Source: Baffinella frigidus (lineage: Eukaryota > Cryptophyceae > Cryptomonadales > Baffinellaceae). Taken from it: a DNA stretch of 14,157 bases. This document shows, one piece after another, positions 13,401 to 14,157 of the stretch (positions are counted from its first letter, which is position 1; the number at the start of each line of letters is the position of its first letter). Made by a program: the position numbers and the translations under genes. The notes under the pieces were generated by a model. That model was not told the DNA's origin. It did no database searches and saw nothing but the letters and a program-made list of their open reading frames with translations. The stretch lies in contig MU647676.1 of NCBI GenBank assembly GCA_026770585.1, positions 14,627 through 28,783 on the forward strand, in the 5' to 3' direction.

Positions 13401-14060
13401 TCCTGAAGAATCCTGAACCCTAAACCGTAGAGGAGCGCGCGCGCGGGTCGCCTCGAGCCACTCGAGGCTACACAAGCACCCTGGACACAAGTCGAGTGTA
13501 GGCGTTTCGTGGGGAGTTGGTGGTGGAGGAGCGCGTGCACGGGTATACCTTGAATCCCTAAATCATACACCATACACAATACACAATACACAATACACAA
13601 TACACAATACACAATACACAATACACAATACACAATACACAATACACAATACACCCTAAACTTGAAACCCTACACTTGAAACCCTAAACCTTCAACCCCA
13701 AACCCAAAACCCAAACCCGAACGCAGGCCGTCGGAGGAGGAGGTGGCGGCGGCCGCGAAGCTGGCGTGCGAGGCGCAGGTGCCACACTCAAAACCCCGAA
13801 CCTTAAACCCTAAAACCTAAACTCTAAACACTCAACACTAAAACCCCAACCACATACCACATACCACTTACCACTTACCACTTACCACTTACCACTTACC
13901 ACTTACCACTTACCCCAAACCCTCCTAAAATCTGAAGCCTGAACCACGAACCCTACACCTCAAACCCCAATCCCTGAACCCTCAACCCTCAACCCCACAG
14001 GTGCAGGCGGTGATGTCGGAGATCCTGCTGGGCGTTGAGACGCAGACGCTCGAGGGGCAG
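146..14060 (+). CDS. Multi-exon gene for an unrecognised coiled-coil protein (internal part)
   Basis: This is the gene model that ties the exon entries together. About 24 short GC-rich open segments on the + strand are each bounded by AG before and GT after, and nearly all start and end in phase 0. Two junctions with non-zero phase match each other (5439/5983 and 13285/13727), which is strong internal support. The products are rich in Glu, Ala, Lys, Arg, Leu and Gln with few helix breakers, so I infer a long coiled coil, probably structural or a scaffold. No catalytic motif, signal peptide or membrane segment is visible. Neither end of the gene is in the window. The phase between exons 4 and 5 does not match, and the ATG at 6778 could begin a separate gene. 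The protein family is unknown to me. Confidence 0.75.
313..362 (+). repeat. Short direct repeat in intron 1
   Basis: GGTTAGTCAACCTTCGTACG at 313 recurs at about 343-362 with two changes. The 14-mer just before it, GTCAAAAAGCTGCG (299-312), also occurs at 2502-2515, so this may be a scrap of a dispersed repeat. Confidence 0.6.
480..540 (+). repeat. Telomere-like repeat before exon 2
   Basis: Units of CCCTACA, CCCTGAA and CCCTAAA run straight into the acceptor CCCTGCAG, so the repeat serves as the 3' end of the intron. Confidence 0.85.
544..615 (+). CDS. Exon 2, charged helical segment
   Basis: The acceptor is CCTGCAG and the donor is ATAGAG|GTTAAC, giving 24 codons in phase 0 at both ends. 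The product includes [16 protein letters not shown], a charged helical stretch consistent with a coiled coil. It follows exon 1 in phase. An ATG lies at codon 3, but there is no reason to prefer it as a translation start. Confidence 0.6.
616..998 (+). other. Intron 2 with decanucleotide array
   Basis: No coding support. It begins with a 10-bp array at 621-670 (CCAACCTGCT three times, CCATCCTTGT twice). At 866-925 there is GTAGGG/GGTTTA-type sequence resembling telomere repeats in the opposite orientation from most of this window. The 3' end is T-rich before CCCCAAAG. Confidence 0.6.
999..1016 (+). CDS. Exon 3, possible microexon
   Basis: Eighteen bases, LEQYFG, between a pyrimidine-rich acceptor (CCCCAAAG) and GGG|GTTCTC, phase 0 at both ends. 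A longer version to 1038 would use a GC donor (GCAG|GCCACG) but would put exon 4 out of frame. The exon is very short, so this is tentative. Confidence 0.3.
1057..1072. repeat. Perfect 16-bp palindrome CCCCGGATATCCGGGG
   Basis: The palindrome is self-complementary around GGATATCC. A related 18-bp palindrome with the same GGATATCC core lies at 12890-12907. Each lies a few hundred bases or less upstream of a MITE-like end. Confidence 0.9.
1291..1411. mobile_element. MITE-like inverted-repeat element, copy 1
   Basis: The ends are 31-nt inverted repeats (1291-1321 and 1381-1411), identical except for about three bases, sharing GTACAGG and GGACACGC. The interior of about 60 bp has CCTAGG-rich palindromic sequence and no coding capacity. 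A second copy at 1692-1814 shares the terminal sequence. Its 3' end lies ten bases before the exon 4 acceptor, so insertion may have shaped that splice site. No clear target-site duplication was found. Confidence 0.8.
1422..1479 (+). CDS. Exon 4, coiled-coil segment
   Basis: The acceptor TTGACCAG lies just past the MITE copy. The product begins [15 protein letters not shown], heptad-like and in frame with exon 3. The donor appears to be TTCCG|GTTGAG, which ends the exon in phase 1; the frame hits TGA immediately afterwards. Phase 1 does not match exon 5 (phase 0), so the donor may be wrong or an exon is missing. Confidence 0.5.
1490..1615. repeat. (GT)n / (GA)n compound microsatellite
   Basis: Alternating runs of GT and GA dinucleotides with TTTGTG interruptions. 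Antisense reading gives only a low-complexity His/Thr/Ser peptide. Confidence 0.95.
1692..1814. mobile_element. MITE-like inverted-repeat element, copy 2
   Basis: The left end shares GTACAGG(G/A)GTTACTCGA with copy 1, and the right end is its inverse around GGACACGC/GCGTGTCC. The inner arms match over about 22 of 23 nt. The outer few bases of the two ends have diverged. The interior differs from copy 1 but is again CCTAGG-rich. Confidence 0.8.
1819..2458 (+). repeat. Long degenerate telomere-like tract (CCCTAAA variants)
   Basis: About 640 bp made almost wholly of CCCTAAA, CCCTGAA, CCCTCAA, CCCCAAA, CCCTACA and similar units, with the C-rich strand always on +. The degeneracy shows it is an old internal array, not an active telomere. 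Confidence 0.9.
2459..2948. other. AT-rich unexplained intron stretch
   Basis: Base composition shifts to more A and T than the exons. I see no gene, RNA or exon here. It contains the 14-mer GTCAAAAAGCTGCG (2502-2515) also found at 299-312. It may be the remains of an inserted element. Confidence 0.4.
2949..3135. repeat. CCTAGG-rich direct and inverted repeat block
   Basis: A unit starting CCTAGGACCACCGTAGGG at 2949 recurs at about 3065 and continues through TAGGCCCACTCTA in both copies. CCTAGGACCAC (2949-2959) is also perfectly inverted as GTGGTCCTAGG (3032-3042). The motif vocabulary (CCTAGG, GTAGGGCCCTA) resembles the interiors of the MITE copies. Confidence 0.7.
3262..3339. repeat. Tandem duplication of about 42 bp
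   Basis: CCACTTATGGCTACAAAGTG occurs at about 3262 and about 3301, each copy followed by ATCG(T/C)CTAGAGGTCC. Confidence 0.85.
3502..3572. repeat. 19-bp tandem repeat, 3.7 copies
   Basis: The unit AAAAGAAGCGAGCTCCGAC repeats identically. It is open in some frames as a Lys/Arg/Ser repeat but has no splice or codon context, so I do not call it coding. Confidence 0.95.
3573..4516. other. Remainder of the long intron, no confident exon
   Basis: Short frames exist but none is bounded by good splice sites with coiled-coil-like content. A perfect hairpin lies at 4071-4095, and inverted AAATTCAA/TTGAATTT lies near 4211-4240. An exon supplying the missing reading phase between exons 4 and 5 could be hidden here. 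Confidence 0.4.
4071..4095. repeat. Perfect 10-bp stem hairpin
   Basis: CTTTCGCCCG, a TTTTG loop, then CGGGCGAAAG. There is no T-run afterwards and no gene end nearby, so a terminator role is unlikely in this eukaryotic context. Confidence 0.9.
4517..4579 (+). CDS. Exon 5
   Basis: The acceptor is GTGTGCAG and the donor is CCGAG|GTGAGC, the most conventional donor in the window. It gives 21 codons in phase 0, including [15 protein letters not shown]. The other frames give Cys/His/Trp-rich peptides unlike the rest of the protein. It is separated by an intron of 111 nt from exon 6, to which it joins in phase. Confidence 0.65.
4691..4984 (+). CDS. Exon 6, main coiled-coil exon
   Basis: This is the longest exon, 98 codons, phase 0 at both ends, from CGTGCCAG to GTCCAG|GTCCTG. 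It has strong heptad character, for example [17 protein letters not shown] and [15 protein letters not shown], with no proline or glycine for most of its length. I infer a dimeric coiled-coil rod. GC content and codon use are typical of the other exons. No duplicate of this exon was seen nearby. The frame stays open past the donor for a long way, but that sequence is Arg/Gly/Pro-rich, as expected for a GC-rich intron. Confidence 0.85.
5274..5439 (+). CDS. Exon 7, coiled coil plus Ala-rich end
   Basis: The acceptor is CCCGCGCAG. The product starts [20 protein letters not shown] and continues with heptads, ending in an Ala/Arg/Pro segment. The donor CCCACAG|GTCGCC leaves phase 1, exactly what exon 8 needs; the two complete a Gly codon. 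Earlier in-frame GAG|GTGG donors (after 5390 or 5396) would leave exon 8 out of frame, so I reject them. Confidence 0.8.
5815..5856 (+). repeat. Heptamer array (AACCATA) x6
   Basis: Six perfect tandem copies of a 7-bp unit, changing into AACCCCT heptamers and then an 8-bp unit. The unit differs from CCCTAAA mainly at the central bases and has the same length. Confidence 0.95.
5881..5945 (+). repeat. Octamer array (AACCCCTC) x7
   Basis: Seven or so perfect 8-bp copies, continuing into AACCCCAAACCCC telomere-like sequence before exon 8. Confidence 0.95.
5983..6128 (+). CDS. Exon 8, coiled-coil segment
   Basis: It begins with two bases that complete the codon split from exon 7; in the phase-0 frame TAG would come at once. 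The product reads [20 protein letters not shown] and then [13 protein letters not shown], helical with heptads, ending in a Gly/Ala/Ser-rich tail. The donor is CCCCAG|GTCCCC, phase 0. If it is read through instead of spliced, an Arg/Trp-rich tail ends near 6368. This could be the C-terminus if the gene really ends before exon 9. Confidence 0.8.
6491..6515 (+). pseudogene. Oldest echo of exon 9
   Basis: After CCTCCAAG it begins ATGAAGGCTTCCCG, matching the start of exon 9 at roughly 18 of 25 bases. It shares the poly-C tract and the upstream ACGGAAATGATGG flank with the true copy. On its own the match is weak. Confidence 0.35.
6638..6700 (+). pseudogene. Truncated echo of exon 9
   Basis: ACCCCC...CTCCAG|ATGACGCC with CGCGCGAAGAGCGCAG is nearly identical to the first 44 nt of exon 9. 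It then diverges to an in-frame TAA at 6698. The acceptor and poly-C tract are intact and there is no donor, so inclusion would truncate the protein. Confidence 0.8.
6778..6876 (+). CDS. Exon 9, basic Ser/Thr-Pro linker
   Basis: The acceptor is CATGGCAG and the donor is CTCGAG|GTGACC, giving 33 codons in phase 0. The product begins [19 protein letters not shown]. It is basic and Pro/Ala-rich, unlike the surrounding coiled coil. TPSR and TPGK fit the known cyclin-dependent-kinase site pattern S/T-P-x-K/R, and a third TP follows. I infer a flexible, possibly phosphorylated linker. Because the exon starts exactly with ATG, it might instead be the N-terminus of a second gene; the conserved AG before all three copies favours an internal exon. 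Confidence 0.7.
6937..6952 (+). pseudogene. Echo of exon 9 3' end and donor
   Basis: GGTTCATGCTCGAGGT repeats the last 14 bases of exon 9 plus its GT (6863-6878), 74 bp downstream, and both are followed by TGACC-like sequence. It keeps a usable donor but has no acceptor. Confidence 0.75.
6953..7220. other. Intron 9 remainder, two hairpins and an AT-rich patch
   Basis: Hairpins lie at 7015-7039 (CAGGT-AGGCGA/TCGCCT-ACCTG) and 7125-7147 (ACAGAT/ATCTGT). From about 7090 to 7205 the base composition is AT-rich, unlike its surroundings. No gene is seen. Confidence 0.5.
7221..7241 (+). pseudogene. Echo of exon 10 5' end
   Basis: After GGTGCAG, the first 21 bases of exon 10 (GTGGACTGCCTCTCGCC and on to GAT) occur identically, 92 bp upstream of the true exon. 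The frame then runs through unrelated sequence to TGA at 7305. The acceptor is intact and arguably better than that of the real exon. Confidence 0.85.
7313..7387 (+). CDS. Exon 10
   Basis: The acceptor is ATGAATCAG and the donor is CGCCAG|GTCCTC, giving 25 codons in phase 0. The product reads [17 protein letters not shown] and ends SNDLLRQ. The [12 protein letters not shown] part looks like a helix cap followed by a helix. The intron just upstream is CCCGAAA-type telomere-like sequence. Confidence 0.8.
7388..7659 (+). other. Intron 10, strongly pyrimidine-rich
   Basis: Mostly C and T (CCTCC and CCTTCC runs) with no gene visible. Reading it through would give Ser/Pro/Leu-rich low-complexity protein, not coiled coil. 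Confidence 0.7.
7660..7788 (+). CDS. Exon 11, Ala/Glu/Arg coiled coil
   Basis: The acceptor is GCGAGGCAG and the donor is GCGCAG|GTGCCC, giving 43 codons in phase 0. It begins [20 protein letters not shown] and ends [11 protein letters not shown], a strong helical coiled coil. Its 3' end is repeated twice in the following intron. Confidence 0.85.
7878..7912 (+). pseudogene. Truncated echo of exon 11 3' part
   Basis: GGCGCGCC...CTCCAGGCCAAGCTGCGCGCGG copies the end of exon 11 and then breaks into GGTGTAGGGTTTAGGG, a telomere-like run in the orientation opposite to most here. It lacks the donor. Confidence 0.75.
7912..7940 (-). repeat. Short telomere-like run, reverse orientation
   Basis: GTAGGGTTTAGGGTTTAGGG has three near-perfect units with the G-rich strand on +. 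It sits exactly where the exon 11 echo breaks off. Confidence 0.85.
8030..8056 (+). CDS. Possible exon 11b, duplicate of exon 11 end
   Basis: CCCTCCAG|GCCAAGCTG... to GCGCAG|GTGACG is a copy of the last 27 bases of exon 11, with 44 bp of nearly identical sequence in total. It has both AG before and GT after, stays in phase 0 and would add AKLRAAAAQ. It could be used as a real 9-codon exon or be a silent echo. Confidence 0.35.
8186..8223 (+). pseudogene. Weak upstream echo of exon 12
   Basis: ACGCGGACGGGG, an acceptor TTTCAG and GTGCAGCCGCTGACA parallel the intron end and start of exon 12 (ACGCGGACGGGC, GTGCAG, GTGAAAACACTGACG) about 122-131 bp downstream. The similarity is suggestive only. 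Confidence 0.4.
8331..8441 (+). CDS. Exon 12, coiled-coil segment
   Basis: The acceptor is GTGTGCAG and the donor is CTTCAG|GTTCCC, giving 37 codons in phase 0. It starts [20 protein letters not shown] and continues [12 protein letters not shown], a clear amphipathic helix. Its 3' two-thirds is duplicated beyond a minisatellite at 8661. Confidence 0.85.
8453..8663 (+). repeat. 11-bp G-rich minisatellite, about 19 copies
   Basis: Units GGGTGTAGGGA, GGGTGTTGGGA and GGGTGTGGGCA are grouped in blocks by variant. The G runs on the sense strand could form quadruplexes in the pre-mRNA. It lies exactly between exon 12 and its echo. Confidence 0.95.
8661..8738 (+). pseudogene. Echo of exon 12 3' part, donor broken
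   Basis: About 78 bp match exon 12 from codon 14 to 7 bases past its donor with only about four differences, offset by 291 bp. One change turns CAG|GT into CAA|GT. There is no convincing acceptor apart from the AG in the minisatellite. This is one of the youngest echoes in the window. Confidence 0.9.
8739..9155. other. Intron 12 remainder with a duplicated stretch
   Basis: GGTTATTCGCGCGC(G/T)TGCGGGAC occurs at 8890-8912 and 9036-9058, so about 146 bp appears duplicated. CGGACCACCCT is also doubled near 8832-8852. No gene is seen. Confidence 0.6.
9156..9227 (+). pseudogene. Echo of exon 13 ending in TAG
   Basis: After GATTGCAG, ATGGAAGTGGATGCGGCAAA parallels the exon 13 start and encodes [19 protein letters not shown]. 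It then runs to TAG at 9225 with no donor. The upstream intron is duplicated too: GACATG(TT/GG)GTCTGGTTCC is seen near 9128 and 9260. Confidence 0.8.
9315..9416 (+). CDS. Exon 13, coiled coil with GC donor
   Basis: The acceptor is CCTTCAG, giving 34 codons in phase 0 beginning [20 protein letters not shown] and ending [11 protein letters not shown]. The sequence after the exon is AAGCAG|GCACCT, which would be a GC donor; the sister copy at 9648 has GT. GC-AG introns exist in eukaryotes, so both copies may be used. Confidence 0.7.
9570..9647 (+). CDS. Exon 14, tandem copy of exon 13
   Basis: The last 36 bases match those of exon 13 with one change (CAA to CAG), offset by 231 bp, ending AAGCAG|GTCCTT. 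The likely acceptor is GGGAATAG, giving [20 protein letters not shown] in phase 0. It could be a further coiled-coil repeat, or an alternative to exon 13. The acceptor is weak. Confidence 0.5.
9654..9735. repeat. (TTGC)n microsatellite
   Basis: About 18 TTGC units with a few TCGC interruptions, immediately after the exon 14 donor. Confidence 0.95.
9736..9808. repeat. (TTCC)n / (TCCC)n microsatellite
   Basis: Pyrimidine tetranucleotides adjoining the TTGC array. The pair separates two copies of the intron sequence CTAGCTCGGTCT(C/T)AGTC. Confidence 0.95.
9808..9896 (+). pseudogene. Third unit of the exon 13/14 repeat, decayed
   Basis: CTAGCTCGGTCTTAGTCAAT and GGTGGCGGGTTTG parallel the intron after exon 13 (from about 9483). 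It is followed by CAACTTGAGAAGCGGGTGCC, a degenerate version of the exon end CAACTCGAGAAGCAG. It has no intact splice donor. Confidence 0.7.
9982..10057 (+). repeat. Heptamer array (CGAGATA) x10.9
   Basis: Nearly eleven perfect tandem copies of a 7-bp unit with no internal variation, so recently expanded. It is not obviously related in sequence to CCCTAAA. Confidence 0.97.
10174..10187 (+). pseudogene. Short echo of exon 15 5' end
   Basis: GAGTGAGGCGACGA is identical to the exon 15 start with its preceding base (10288-10301), 114 bp upstream. It is short, so confidence is limited. Confidence 0.5.
10289..10360 (+). CDS. Exon 15
   Basis: The acceptor is GATCCGCAG and the donor is CAGGAG|GTCCGC, giving 24 codons in phase 0 beginning [20 protein letters not shown]. 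It is highly charged and helical. Both its ends have short copies in the flanking introns. Confidence 0.8.
10361..10517 (+). other. Intron 15, telomere-like
   Basis: CCCTGAA and CCCTCAA units (about 10381-10445), then CCCTTGG variants, up to the exon 15 echo. Confidence 0.7.
10518..10540 (+). pseudogene. Echo of exon 15 3' end and donor
   Basis: CACAAGAAGGACACCCAGGA then GGT matches 10340-10362 with one change, 178 bp downstream, and is followed by GTGAGA, a better donor than the real one. TTCAG at 10503-10507 could act as acceptor, but the resulting 31-nt segment would break the frame. Confidence 0.8.
10541..10958. other. Intron with oldest echo of exon 16
   Basis: GTGCGAGCAGTGGCGGACAA at 10741 resembles the acceptor and start of exon 16 (GTGCGAGCAG|GTGGCGGACAA) but has lost one G. 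AAATCCGGCTCATGGT occurs at about 10715 and again near 11010, so the intron is part of the repeated unit. Otherwise I see no gene. Confidence 0.6.
10959..11007 (+). pseudogene. Echo of exon 16, copy 2
   Basis: After GGGAGCAG, the frame reads [17 protein letters not shown], close to exon 16 ([17 protein letters not shown]). It then departs into ACAAATCCGG. The acceptor is intact and there is no clear donor at the end of similarity. Confidence 0.85.
11074..11139 (+). pseudogene. Echo of exon 16, copy 3, ending in TAA
   Basis: After ACACCCAG it encodes [19 protein letters not shown], matching exon 16 with 4 differences in the first 57 bases, then reaches TAA at 11137. The acceptor is intact. Confidence 0.9.
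11246..11356 (+). CDS. Exon 16, full-length copy of a repeated exon
   Basis: The acceptor is GCGAGCAG and the donor is AAGGAG|GTTCGT, giving 37 codons in phase 0 beginning [20 protein letters not shown], then [16 protein letters not shown]. It is helical with a hydrophobic end. It is the last and only complete member of a series of four copies (10741, 10959, 11074, 11246). Confidence 0.85.
11357..11683 (+). other. Intron 16 with octamer array
   Basis: No coding support. It holds the array at 11487-11581 and a T-rich end before TTCGCAG. Confidence 0.7.
11487..11581 (+). repeat. Octamer array, CTACCAAC/CTACCGAG/CTACCCAG
   Basis: About twelve 8-bp units in ordered blocks: four CTACCAAC, two CTACCGAG, one CTACCAAG, then CTACCCAG repeated. 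Confidence 0.95.
11684..11758 (+). CDS. Exon 17
   Basis: The acceptor is GTTCGCAG and the donor is GCCCTG|GTAAAC, giving 25 codons in phase 0 beginning [20 protein letters not shown]. It is helical and His-containing at the start. The intron begins directly with telomere-like AAACCCTGAACCC. Confidence 0.8.
11759..11843 (+). repeat. Intron 17, almost wholly telomere-like
   Basis: An 85-nt intron built from CCCTAAA-type units, from donor GTAAACCC to acceptor CCCTAAACAG. Confidence 0.85.
11844..11879 (+). CDS. Exon 18, 36-nt microexon
   Basis: Twelve codons, [12 protein letters not shown], phase 0, between CTAAACAG and GCGGAG|GTTTAA. GC-rich coding sequence flanked on both sides by telomere-like introns makes it stand out. 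Confidence 0.75.
11880..11966 (+). repeat. Intron 18, almost wholly telomere-like
   Basis: An 87-nt intron of CCCTAAA-type units ending CCCTAAACCAG. Confidence 0.85.
11967..12026 (+). CDS. Exon 19
   Basis: Twenty codons in phase 0, beginning [16 protein letters not shown], from AAACCAG to GAGCTG|GTGCTA. It is strongly charged and helical, with two cysteines. Confidence 0.75.
12027..12226 (+). other. First part of intron 19
   Basis: Scattered CTAAA/CCCT units, with a TTTCAG acceptor-like site at about 12119-12124 that is not followed by coiled-coil sequence. No exon is supported. Confidence 0.5.
12227..12274 (+). pseudogene. Echo of exon 20 with frameshift
   Basis: GTGGGGATCAAAACACGCGC, GAGAGCAGGAA and GAGACGCACGA parallel exon 20, 132 bp upstream of it, with about four bases deleted. 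The frame stops at TGA 12260. It is preceded by AAG, not a good acceptor. Confidence 0.85.
12359..12436 (+). CDS. Exon 20
   Basis: The acceptor is ACACTAG and the donor is TGCAAG|GTCAAT, giving 26 codons in phase 0 beginning [20 protein letters not shown]. It is charged, helical and coiled-coil-like. Confidence 0.8.
12485..12538 (+). pseudogene. Echo of exon 21 ending in TAA
   Basis: After CTATGCAG it encodes [17 protein letters not shown] and then TAA at 12536. Against exon 21 the first 16 codons show five synonymous third-position changes and one amino-acid change, a pattern of protein-level constraint. It lies 108 bp upstream of the complete exon and its acceptor is intact. Confidence 0.9.
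12593..12667 (+). CDS. Exon 21
   Basis: The acceptor is CCACACAG and the donor is AAGGAG|GTACCG, giving 25 codons in phase 0 beginning [20 protein letters not shown] and ending TLKE. Typical coiled-coil heptads. Confidence 0.85.
12890..12907. repeat. Perfect 18-bp palindrome CCCGCGGATATCCGCGGG
   Basis: Self-complementary, with the same GGATATCC core as the 16-bp palindrome at 1057. Confidence 0.95.
12998..13050. mobile_element. Half-copy of the MITE-like element
   Basis: GTGTCCTGAATTTGAAGTAC resembles the right ends of the two MITE copies (GTGTCC...ATTTCGAGTA). It is preceded by CTGTAGGGCTCT like the copy 1 interior. I see no matching left end. Confidence 0.5.
13203..13285 (+). CDS. Exon 22
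   Basis: The acceptor is CTCCCGCAG. It reads [20 protein letters not shown] and ends EERAR plus GG, with donor CGCGG|GTACAC in phase 2. Exon 23 begins with the one base needed to complete a Gly codon. A second acceptor, CTCCTGCAG|GAG at 13161, begins alike but is out of frame. Confidence 0.8.
13361..13420 (+). repeat. Decamer array (TCCTGAACAG) x4 plus variants
   Basis: Four perfect copies, then TCCTGAAGAA and TCCTGAACCC. The last unit merges into telomere-like sequence. Confidence 0.95.
13430..13448 (+). pseudogene. Echo of exon 22 3' end, copy 1
   Basis: GAGGAGCGCGCGCGCGGGT is identical to 13269-13287, including the GT donor, 161 bp downstream. Confidence 0.8.
13526..13549 (+). pseudogene. 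Echo of exon 22 3' end, copy 2
   Basis: GAGGAGCGCGTGCACGGGTA then TACC matches the exon 22 end and its following intron bases with three changes. Confidence 0.75.
13572..13654 (+). repeat. Heptamer array (ATACACA) x12
   Basis: About twelve perfect 7-bp copies, entered through CATACACC and left into CCCTAAA. The antisense frame gives an artefactual Tyr/Cys/Val/Leu repeat peptide. Confidence 0.97.
13727..13778 (+). CDS. Exon 23
   Basis: One base plus 17 codons, [17 protein letters not shown], from ACGCAG to GCGCAG|GTGCCA. This frame is forced by the phase 2 end of exon 22. The phase 0 alternative would give a poly-Gly peptide. Ala/Glu-rich helix. Confidence 0.8.
13779..14000 (+). other. Intron 23, telomere-like with a heptamer array
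   Basis: CCCTAAA-type units flank the CCACTTA array and lead into the acceptor CCCCACAG. Confidence 0.85.
13850..13912 (+). repeat. Heptamer array (CCACATA)x2 (CCACTTA)x7
   Basis: Nine consecutive 7-bp units, in phase with one another, two of one variant and seven of another. Confidence 0.97.
14001..14060 (+). CDS. Exon 24, last exon in window
   Basis: The acceptor is CCCCACAG and the donor is GGGCAG|GTTTCT, phase 0. It begins [14 protein letters not shown] and ends LEGQ. The gene continues past the window. Confidence 0.8.
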
Positions 14061-14157
14061 GTTTCTTTCCCTCCCTCTCTCTCTCTCCCTCCCTCCCTCC
14101 CTCCCTCCCTCCCTCCCTCCCTCCCTCCCTCCTTCCTTCTCTCCCTCCTTCTCTCCC
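14061..14157. repeat. (CTCC)n pyrimidine tract at window end
   Basis: CTCC/CTTT/CTCT repeats form the start of the next intron. Confidence 0.95.

Larger units (their letters stand above)
13286..13726 (+). other. Intron 22 with echoes and arrays
   Basis: It contains CCCGAAA telomere-like units, a decamer array, two echoes of the exon 22 end, a heptamer array and telomere-like sequence running to the acceptor GAACGCAG. Confidence 0.75.

Noticed and set aside
6491-13549. Echoes as assembly or read errors
   Set aside because: The copies differ by substitutions, deletions and flanking changes at various levels, which collapsed or duplicated assembly of identical sequence would not produce. Raw reads would still be the final test.
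13190-13654. Tyr/Cys/Val/Leu repeat peptide on the - strand
   Set aside because: Reading of the ATACACA heptamer array in the antisense; low complexity.
146-14060. Naming the protein as a myosin, kinesin, golgin or centrosomal protein
   Set aside because: Only generic coiled-coil composition is visible; no motor, GRIP or other diagnostic motif was found.

Overview
This is a piece of eukaryotic nuclear DNA carrying the internal part of one large, intron-rich gene on the + strand. The GC-rich exons encode an alpha-helical, Glu/Ala/Arg/Lys-rich coiled-coil protein. I traced about 24 short exons (18 to 294 nt), giving roughly 700 residues. The true start and stop codons lie outside the window unless the ATG at 6778 starts a second gene. 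I do not recognise the protein family. The introns are full of degenerate CCCTAAA-type repeats, the telomere unit of plants and many algae. Together with GC-rich exons and (C/G)AG|G splice junctions, this suggests an alga or other protist; I cannot name a genus.

Layout. 1-145: (CT)n. 146-1479: four tentative 5' exons and a MITE-like inverted repeat. 1480-4516: a repeat-filled intron of about 3 kb, with a second MITE copy, some 640 bp of degenerate telomere-like sequence, AT-rich unknown sequence and other small repeats. The reading phase does not carry over across it, so an exon may be missing there. 4517-6128: four well-supported exons forming the longest coiled-coil block. 6129-11356: exons embedded in tandemly duplicated exon-intron segments. 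11357-14060: short exons and short introns, largely telomere-like.

The striking feature is that from about 6.4 kb onward nearly half of the exons have one or more partial, decayed copies ('echoes') in the adjacent intron. Upstream echoes keep the splice acceptor and the 5' part of the exon, then run into an in-frame stop. Downstream echoes keep the 3' part and the donor. This is what local tandem duplications with one breakpoint inside an exon and one in the intron would leave. About ten exons begin with GT, so AG|GT occurs at both ends of many introns, while donors lack the usual GTRAGT extension. Several introns also carry homogeneous arrays of unrelated 7-bp units, the same length as the telomere-like repeat. 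Together these suggest a gene whose introns arise, grow and absorb damage through tandem duplication.
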